NCBI RefSeq assembly: GCF_002699205.1
Contig: NZ_PABT01000039.1
Span: 1 to 38,533, forward strand
Reading direction: 5' to 3'
DNA: 38,533 bases
Origin: Allomuricauda sp.
Lineage (GTDB): Bacteria > Bacteroidota > Bacteroidia > Flavobacteriales > Flavobacteriaceae
Shown here: piece after piece, positions 33,362 through 38,533 of the stretch
Layout of the letters: every line of letters starts with the position of its first letter
Position numbering within the stretch: position 1 is the first letter of the stretch
Notes under the pieces: model-generated
Database searches by the model: none
What the model saw: only the letters and a program-made list of their open reading frames with translations
Told to the model about the DNA's origin: nothing
Position numbers and translations under genes: made by a program

Positions 33362-33964
33362 ATGAAGAATTTCCTTTACATATCCACCGTATTGACACTG
33401 TTCTTCACAGTAGGTTGTAGACGCATGACGGAAGTACCCGTGGTAGAATCAAAACCCATGGACATACCCCTTATCAAGGTGTCAAAAGATGAGTTGACGT
33501 TGAACCCATTGGAAGGCAAATGGTATTATCATGGAGAAGTCTACAACGGGTACTCCCTAAAATATCATTCCAATGGCAAATTGGCGGAACAATTGGGCTT
33601 TTATAACGGTAAAAGACAAGGTATTGCCAAAAGATGGTCGGAAAATGGAGTTTTGCGAGTCGAGTCAAATTACCATCAGAACAAACTGGTGGGACTCTAC
33701 AGGACGTGGTGGGAAAACGGACAACTTGCTTCGGAAGCCCGTTACGAAAACGGTGTGCTCCAGGGTGTCCAAAAAGAATGGTACCCAACCGGTCAATTGG
33801 CAAAAAAAAGGCAACTGACAGATGGGAAGGAACAAGGCCTTCAACAAGCCTGGCTCCCAAACGGAAAAATCTACGTGAACTACGAAGTCAAAAATGGCAG
33901 GATCTTCGGTATGAAAAGAGCTAACCTTTGTTATCAATTAAAAGATGAAATTGTACAAAATTAA
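33362..33964 (+). CDS. MORN-variant repeat lipoprotein
   Basis: 200 residues with a lipoprotein signal (LFFTVGCRR, Cys at about 19). Residues about 60-180 hold five repeats of the MORN_2 type, for example YHSNGKLAEQLGFYNGKRQG, WWENGQLASEARYENGVLQG and WYPTGQLAKKRQLTDGKEQG. In databases such proteins are often labelled as YwqK-like antitoxin components, but nothing here suggests a toxin-antitoxin pair. The repeats form a beta-sheet scaffold, probably for protein or surface contacts in the envelope. The ATG directly abuts the stop of the preceding YHYH gene, and the 3' end overlaps the SCO gene by 20 bases. Confidence 0.88.
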   Translation: MKNFLYISTVLTLFFTVGCRRMTEVPVVESKPMDIPLIKVSKDELTLNPLEGKWYYHGEVYNGYSLKYHSNGKLAEQLGFYNGKRQGIAKRWSENGVLRVESNYHQNKLVGLYRTWWENGQLASEARYENGVLQGVQKEWYPTGQLAKKRQLTDGKEQGLQQAWLPNGKIYVNYEVKNGRIFGMKRANLCYQLKDEIVQN

Positions 33965-34637
33965 AATATTGGGGTATGCCTTTACATTGCTGTTATCGGC
34001 ATCATGTTCGGACAAATCAAAGAAAAGCAACACTGTTGAAAGCCGCACCGATAGGTTGCCCTATTATGACGATACCACCTTTACCCCTGTTTGGCTCAGT
34101 GAGGATTCCGATTCCATTCAAGGATTCCATCGGATTCCACCTTTTACATTGGTGAACCAATTGGGGGAAACCATTACCGAACAAACCTTTAAGGGCAAAA
34201 TTTATGTGGCGAATTTTTTCTTTACCAGCTGTCCTGGTATCTGTCCCAAAATGACATCGAACCTTGCCATGGTTCAAGAAGCCTATAAGAATGATGACTC
34301 CGTACTGTTACTGTCCCATTCGGTGACCCCTGAATACGACTCCATCCCTGTCCTTAGGAATTATGGGGAAATCAAAGGGGTGGATGCAAATAAATGGCAC
34401 CTCGTTACGGGAAACAGAAAAGAAATCTACGATTTGGGCAAATATGCCTATTTCGCCGAAGAAGATCTGGGGGAACCCGTTGGAGAAAATGATTTTCTGC
34501 ACACAGAGAACTTCGTGTTGATCGATCAAGACCGGCACATCAGGGGTATATACAATGGTCTTAAAAAGACATCGGTACGCCAACTTATATCAGACATAAA
34601 AATTTTACAAAAAGAAACGATAAAAAATCTTCAATAG
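33945..34637 (+). CDS. SCO1/SenC-family copper-binding lipoprotein
   Basis: 230 residues with a lipoprotein signal (LLLSASCSD, Cys at about 21). The thioredoxin-like fold starts near residue 65 (IPPFTLVNQLGETITEQTF). It contains the copper/redox motif CPGIC in FFFTSCPGICPKM and the distal copper-ligand histidine in NDFLHTENFVLID. Family members deliver copper to the CuA site of cytochrome oxidase or act as thiol-disulphide reductases. No oxidase gene is nearby; the neighbours are YHYH and EF-hand proteins. The copper may therefore serve these proteins, or the protein may keep their cysteines reduced; both are inference. Its start overlaps the MORN gene by 20 bases. Confidence 0.93.
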   Translation: MKLYKIKILGYAFTLLLSASCSDKSKKSNTVESRTDRLPYYDDTTFTPVWLSEDSDSIQGFHRIPPFTLVNQLGETITEQTFKGKIYVANFFFTSCPGICPKMTSNLAMVQEAYKNDDSVLLLSHSVTPEYDSIPVLRNYGEIKGVDANKWHLVTGNRKEIYDLGKYAYFAEEDLGEPVGENDFLHTENFVLIDQDRHIRGIYNGLKKTSVRQLISDIKILQKETIKNLQ

Positions 34638-34646
34638 CGTATAGCC

Positions 34647-35027
34647 ATGAATACATCCGTAAAAACATTGTTCATAACATCGACCTTGGTATTATCGGTT
34701 TCCTGTGGTTCAAAAAACAAGCAGGCCAATAATGGGGACAAAAGTAGTACAGAGCCAAAAGTAGAAGAACAACAACAAAAGGGGCCACCGCAAGGAAGGC
34801 CTCCACAAGAAGGCGGGCCAAATGGTGGACGACAACAAGGTGGTCCCCCAAGTTTTTCACAACTCTTATCTGAAATGGACATCAATAAGGACGGTCAGTT
34901 GGAAAAAGATGAAATACAAGGTCCATTGTCCGATGATTTCACCAAAGTAGATTCAAATAACGATGGATTTATCACAGAGGAAGAATTCAAAAATGCGCCC
35001 CGCCCTGAAAGGAACACCCCAAGGTAA
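34647..35027 (+). CDS. EF-hand lipoprotein
   Basis: 126 residues with a lipoprotein signal (LVLSVSCGSK, Cys at 20). A low-complexity Gln/Gly/Pro-rich linker (about residues 42-70) precedes two EF-hand loops, DINKDGQLEKDE and DSNNDGFITEEE. The calcium-coordinating residues are in place. The C-terminal tail is short and basic. It resembles the EF-hand protein at the other end of the operon but carries a lipid anchor and a longer linker. It starts nine bases after the SCO gene and is the last gene. The 193-base gap that follows shows no clear terminator or gene. Confidence 0.88.
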   Translation: MNTSVKTLFITSTLVLSVSCGSKNKQANNGDKSSTEPKVEEQQQKGPPQGRPPQEGGPNGGRQQGGPPSFSQLLSEMDINKDGQLEKDEIQGPLSDDFTKVDSNNDGFITEEEFKNAPRPERNTPR

Positions 35028-35220
35028 AGCGTATATACACATAATGGATTAAATTTTAAAAGGACCAAAGATTTTCAAGACGTTCCATGCACGGGCCTGT
35101 CACATCCTTTTTTGGTTTGGCGGGTCCGTTACTTTCAAAATTGACCTAATCTGCAAAGTGTTATCTTAAAATCACTGCGAAGTTTATTGACAAAAAAGAT
35201 TTCCAAACCATTTTACCACT

Positions 35221-35982
35221 ATGCCCCTACTCAAAACGATCCGAAAAAAATCGATCAACTCAGGAAACCTCAAAAAATACCTCCTCTATGCCCTTGGCGA
35301 AATTGTCCTGATCGTATTGGGTATATTGATCGCATGGAAGATCAACGACCTGAATGAAATCAGAAAAAACAAAATAGTTGAGCTAAAGATCTACAATAGC
35401 CTTCATGAGGAACTGGACCTGAATTTGGAAATCCTCAATGAGGCAATTTCCAAAAACTCCGAAAATTTAAAACGGTTGGAGGCCACATTGCAGTACTTTG
35501 GAAAAGATGGTTCGGAAATCACACCCGGTGCCAGGGATACCATCGTACAATTGAACTACCAACCGGTAAATTTGTTGGATGGGGCCCTGAACTCTGTCAT
35601 AAATACCACCAAATTTGAGCTTATCGAGAGCGACACACTAAAAAGTCTGATCACCAATTACCCTTCTGAACTATCTTCCTTTAGAATGATTGACGAGAAC
35701 ATCAATTTGATCATCAACAATCATGTCCAGCCCAAAATTGAAGAGTATCTTTCCTTGACCGATATATTGGCCAAGGACAATCCAAAATTTGAAAACATCC
35801 GAAATTTTGCGGCAAATTCGTATTACGGCGAACTACTCAAGGACAAAAGTTATCAAAACGGGATAATTGATAGATACTTAAAAACAGAACAATTATTGAC
35901 CCATGCCAAAAAATTGAGAAACAGGACCCAGGTAATGGCACTCAGTTTAAAAGAAGAACTGGACCGCTCCAAAGACCATTAG
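35221..35982 (+). CDS. DUF6090-family membrane protein
   Basis: 253 residues. One membrane helix lies near residues 25-44, in the family's hallmark NLKKYLLYALGEIVLIVLGI followed by LIAWKINDLNE. A long, mostly helical and charged C-terminal domain without recognisable catalytic residues follows. The family is common in Flavobacteriaceae, often in several copies per genome, with no known function. The gene is alone on this strand. Its stop overlaps that of the convergent Nramp-like gene (TTAG at 35979-35982). No neighbour indicates a role. Confidence 0.85.
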   Translation: MPLLKTIRKKSINSGNLKKYLLYALGEIVLIVLGILIAWKINDLNEIRKNKIVELKIYNSLHEELDLNLEILNEAISKNSENLKRLEATLQYFGKDGSEITPGARDTIVQLNYQPVNLLDGALNSVINTTKFELIESDTLKSLITNYPSELSSFRMIDENINLIINNHVQPKIEEYLSLTDILAKDNPKFENIRNFAANSYYGELLKDKSYQNGIIDRYLKTEQLLTHAKKLRNRTQVMALSLKEELDRSKDH

Positions 35983-37256
35983 AAATACTCGAACAGGGCC
36001 AGCACACCATTATAGGAAATTACACAGGCAAAAATAAATGCCGCCACTATCAGGACATTCAACATCCAATGGGGCTTGTATCCCTTCATCAAAGATTTTT
36101 TGTTTATCAGGAAAAGAATTCCCGCAACCACCAATGGCAGCACAAAAACGTTGAATACCTGTGACAATATCTGTACTTCAATGGCATTGGCCCCCAATGC
36201 CGGGCCGACGAGGGCAAACGAACACGCAAAGGCAGTTATCACCTTGAATTGGCCGGAGTTGGTATCCAATTCTCCCGATTGATAATCCGCCAACAATATA
36301 GGGGCGATCAACAAGCAAGGGAATATGGAGGAAAGTCCCGCGCTCAAGGTCCCGAAGAAGAAGAGTGTCAGGGCAAATTTACCTGCCACGGGTTCCAAGG
36401 TTCCCACCATATCCAAAACGGTAACGACGGATTTGCCTTCATGGAACAATGCTCCACAGGCAACGGCCATGATGGCGCCACTGATCAAGAAAACCAAAAA
36501 AGCTGCTATAATCGCATCCTTTTTTTGTTGATCGCCATTTTCCTTGAGGTTCCATCCCTTGCCCTTTACAAACAAGGGCCTGGACAGGAATGTCGCAGAG
36601 GCCATGGTGGTCCCGACAAAGGCGGCCACCATCATTTTACCCCCCTTTACATTGGGAACACTGGGAATCAGCCCTTCCAAAACTTCAGTGGGCAGTGGAT
36701 GGACGAAAAAAAGGGAAAACAAAAAAGAAAATCCCATAATGGTCACAAAGATGACCAAGACCTTTTCAAAAAATGTGTATTTACCTTGGAGCAGAAGAAG
36801 GTACATGATCACGATAATGATGACCGCAATGATCAAAACCACATTCAAATCTGTTCCTTTTATACTTGGAAAATAGATGGCCAATATCTCAAAAACTATA
36901 CTGGAAGAAATACCCAGTATGCCCATCAAGGAATTCCATTGCCCGAATGAAATCCCAACAAGTACCAAAATAGCGACAAGTTTACCGATTTTCATATGCT
37001 TTCTGAAGGCATACAAACCGGTTTCCCCTGTAACCAAGGCATAGTGTCCATAGGCATAAATCAAGGCTCCGGAAAACAAACAACTGAGTACCAGGACCCA
37101 CAATAATTGCATCCCATAAGTACTTCCCGCAACGGTCATGGAAGTAACGCTGCCGGTTCCAATAGTGTAGCCAATTGCAAAAATGCCGGGGCCAAAAGCA
37201 AGTACTAGGGACAATAGTTTTTTTAAGATGGAGGTTTTATCGGTAGAGTTTTGCAT
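35979..37256 (-). CDS. Non-canonical Nramp-like transporter
   Basis: 425 residues with about 11 membrane segments in the LeuT/APC order of Nramp. The first helix holds GPGIFAIGYTIGTGSVTSMT where canonical Nramp has the metal-binding DPGN. The sixth helix holds GTTMASATFLSRPLFVKGKG where canonical proteins have a Met-Pro-His motif. Both metal-binding motifs are therefore missing, and transport of manganese or iron in the usual way is unlikely. It lies 38 bases after the KDG kinase gene and appears co-transcribed with it. A role in taking up uronate-derived sugar acid or a metal cofactor is possible but not shown. Start ATG at 37254-37256. Confidence 0.75.
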   Translation of the reverse strand: MQNSTDKTSILKKLLSLVLAFGPGIFAIGYTIGTGSVTSMTVAGSTYGMQLLWVLVLSCLFSGALIYAYGHYALVTGETGLYAFRKHMKIGKLVAILVLVGISFGQWNSLMGILGISSSIVFEILAIYFPSIKGTDLNVVLIIAVIIIVIMYLLLLQGKYTFFEKVLVIFVTIMGFSFLFSLFFVHPLPTEVLEGLIPSVPNVKGGKMMVAAFVGTTMASATFLSRPLFVKGKGWNLKENGDQQKKDAIIAAFLVFLISGAIMAVACGALFHEGKSVVTVLDMVGTLEPVAGKFALTLFFFGTLSAGLSSIFPCLLIAPILLADYQSGELDTNSGQFKVITAFACSFALVGPALGANAIEVQILSQVFNVFVLPLVVAGILFLINKKSLMKGYKPHWMLNVLIVAAFIFACVISYNGVLALFEYF

Positions 37257-37294
37257 TGCTATGGATTTAGATTAGAGTGTTGACATGGTTGGAA

Positions 37295-38299
37295 CTATCT
37301 TTTAATCGTTCCTGAGGTGTCCCCTTCCATTAAATTGATGACGTTTTCAAGGGATACCATGTTAACATCACCTGGAACGGTATGTTTAAGTGCACATGCG
37401 GCCGATGCAAAATTTAGGGCATGGATGTCTTCATCATAATGTAAAAGACCATAAATGAGCCCGGAAGCAAAGGCATCACCGGTTCCTACCCTGTCAATTA
37501 CGTGTGTTATGTTAAGGGTCTTTGTTTTGATATACGTTTCCCCGTTCCACATTTTGCCTTGTATCTGTTGGTGTGAGGCACTTATCGACTTTCTGGTCTT
37601 CCCTACCACTTTTTCGATTTTCGGGAAGGCCTCCATCAGTTTTTTTGCCGAAAACCTAAATTTTCCTCCGGGGTCGCCTAGACCGAACATTTCATGGATT
37701 CCATGGCTACTGGTAATTACCATATTACTGTTCCGTACAAGTTCCGGCATCACTTCTTGCATAGTTTTGCCATATTTCCACATATTATCACGGGAATTGA
37801 TATCGCCAGAAACCTTAATCCCCATTTTATTGGCCGTCTTTATCGCATCCAAACAACAATTGGCAGCCCCTTCGGAAATAGCTGGGGTAATCCCGGTCCA
37901 ATGGAACCAATCGGCTCCCTTGAAAATATGCTCCCAATCCACCATTTCCGGTTGTATCAATGAGAAAGCGGAACCTTCCCTTTCGTAGATCACCTCACTT
38001 GGCCTATGTACTGCACCTTTTTCCAAGAAATACTTGCCCATCATATTGTCCCCATAGATCACATGTTCGGTGCTCAACCAATGTTTACGCAAAAATTGGG
38101 TAGCAGCCTTTCCAAGGGCATTATCCGGAAAACGGGTGACATGGGCAGCTTTCATTCCAAGATAAGCACAGGAAATCGCCACATTGGCCTCGCCCCCACC
38201 ATAAACCAGTTCCAACGTGGATGCTTGTGCAAACTTGGAATGGCCCGGTGGGGACAATCGCATCATTACCTCCCCAAATGTGATGAGTTTTTTCGCCAT
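37295..38299 (-). CDS. kdgK: 2-dehydro-3-deoxygluconokinase (KDG kinase, PfkB family)
   Basis: 334 residues from MAKKLITFGEVMMRLSPPGH. The N-terminal PfkB signature region is ELVYGGGEANVAISCAYLGM. The C-terminal signature holds the catalytic Asp in HVIDRVGTGDAFASGLIYGL, with the GTGD anion hole. Opening and overall layout match KDG kinases, which phosphorylate 2-keto-3-deoxygluconate to KDPG in uronate breakdown. The KDPG aldolase gene, cut by the window edge, lies 64 bases upstream in the same direction, so the two consecutive steps are encoded together. The Nramp-like gene follows. Other PfkB sugars are less likely given the aldolase neighbour. Confidence 0.9.
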   Translation of the reverse strand: MAKKLITFGEVMMRLSPPGHSKFAQASTLELVYGGGEANVAISCAYLGMKAAHVTRFPDNALGKAATQFLRKHWLSTEHVIYGDNMMGKYFLEKGAVHRPSEVIYEREGSAFSLIQPEMVDWEHIFKGADWFHWTGITPAISEGAANCCLDAIKTANKMGIKVSGDINSRDNMWKYGKTMQEVMPELVRNSNMVITSSHGIHEMFGLGDPGGKFRFSAKKLMEAFPKIEKVVGKTRKSISASHQQIQGKMWNGETYIKTKTLNITHVIDRVGTGDAFASGLIYGLLHYDEDIHALNFASAACALKHTVPGDVNMVSLENVINLMEGDTSGTIKR

Positions 38300-38363
38300 G
38301 ATTTACGTTGGGCCAATTGGAACAGGGATAATTGGAGATTGTTCTCCATATATCCCTGCTTTA

Positions 38364-38533
38364 TCAGTTTCTGATCTTGATGATTTTGGCCAAGGTTTCC
38401 CGAACCAAATTCTCGAGTCCTTTAAAATCCTTATTGGCCAATATTTCCTTGGAAATCAGTTTCGATCCCATTCCCACACAGGTGACACCGGCATCGAACC
38501 ATCCTTTGAGATTCTCCTCATCGGTGCTCACGC
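38364..38533 (-). CDS. KDPG/KHG aldolase, C-terminal fragment (5' end beyond window)
   Basis: The frame is open from the right edge to TGA at 38364-38366, giving the last 55 residues. It contains NLKGWFDAGVTCVGMGSKLI, the conserved C-terminal strand and phosphate-binding Gly-Ser of the Eda-type class I aldolase. It ends AKIIKIRN. The enzyme cleaves KDPG to pyruvate and glyceraldehyde 3-phosphate. The catalytic lysine lies in the missing part, so activity cannot be judged here. It sits upstream of the KDG kinase on the same strand, consistent with one operon. Confidence 0.85.
   Translation of the reverse strand, partial: VSTDEENLKGWFDAGVTCVGMGSKLISKEILANKDFKGLENLVRETLAKIIKIRN

Noticed and set aside
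33362..33964. Toxin-antitoxin module, from the YwqK-like antitoxin label often given to MORN-variant repeat proteins
   Set aside because: The protein is a lipoprotein inside an exported-protein operon, and no toxin-like partner is present.
35028..35220. Terminator or small gene in the 193-base gap after the exported-protein operon
   Set aside because: No stem followed by a T run and no convincing small frame was found; short GC matches near 35091-35150 do not form a consistent hairpin.
1..38533. CRISPR arrays, insertion sequences, phage genes, tRNA or rRNA genes
   Set aside because: No regularly spaced repeats, transposase or integrase motifs, or recognisable structural RNA sequences were seen on either strand.

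Overview
The window looks like a chromosomal segment from a marine member of the Flavobacteriaceae (Bacteroidota), of the Muricauda/Maribacter/Zobellia kind. The support is a complete SusC/SusD locus with FecI/FecR-type regulators, a DUF6090 protein, many small lipoproteins, near absence of Shine-Dalgarno motifs, and several matches to the Bacteroidota -7 promoter element TAnnTTTG. No rRNA, tRNA, CRISPR array, insertion sequence or phage gene was seen. Genus is inference only.

Region 1 (1-9963) is a stress cluster. It holds three universal stress proteins, a soluble PAS histidine kinase, a response regulator fused to a CRP/FNR-type DNA-binding half, a TerB-like protein, the CbpA/CbpM co-chaperone pair, uracil phosphoribosyltransferase, a beta-CASP metallo-beta-lactamase-fold RNase, and an ATP-cone protein fused to a PD-(D/E)XK nuclease. 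Each of the six larger intergenic gaps carries exactly one TGA-N6-TCA dyad of the CRP/FNR type. For most of them a -7-like element lies 22-24 bases downstream, the geometry of class II activation. The kinase-regulator pair therefore probably drives the whole cluster, including itself, as a low-oxygen or energy-stress regulon. This is the strongest systems-level signal in the window.

Region 2 (10036-24800) holds a DASS/SLC13 anion symporter and a polysaccharide utilisation locus. Reading leftwards on the minus strand the locus runs: ECF sigma factor, FecR anti-sigma factor, STN-bearing SusC, SusD, secreted PIG-L deacetylase, FucP/NagP-type MFS permease, ROK sugar kinase, and a large lipoprotein resembling PcRGLX/YetA (exo-rhamnogalacturonan lyase-like). 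A Rho-independent terminator follows. The logic suggests binding and uptake of an N-acetylated glycan, deacetylation outside the cytoplasm, import and phosphorylation. A 430-base gap upstream of the sigma gene carries two perfect inverted repeats.

Region 3 (24799-28759) is the conserved YbbA/YbbP-type ABC transporter facing a divergent TesA-like SGNH esterase lipoprotein.

Region 4 (28765-35027) pairs a LytS/LytTR two-component system with a divergent seven-gene operon of exported proteins: EF-hand, YHYH, an unrecognised membrane-anchored protein, YHYH, MORN-variant, SCO-type copper protein, EF-hand. A 10-base direct repeat with 21-base periodicity lies between them and fits a LytTR operator. 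This operon is the best candidate for an undescribed envelope metal-handling or redox system.

Region 5 (35221-38533) has a DUF6090 protein, then (minus strand) KDPG aldolase (partial), KDG kinase and a non-canonical Nramp-like transporter. This is the lower pathway for uronate catabolism.
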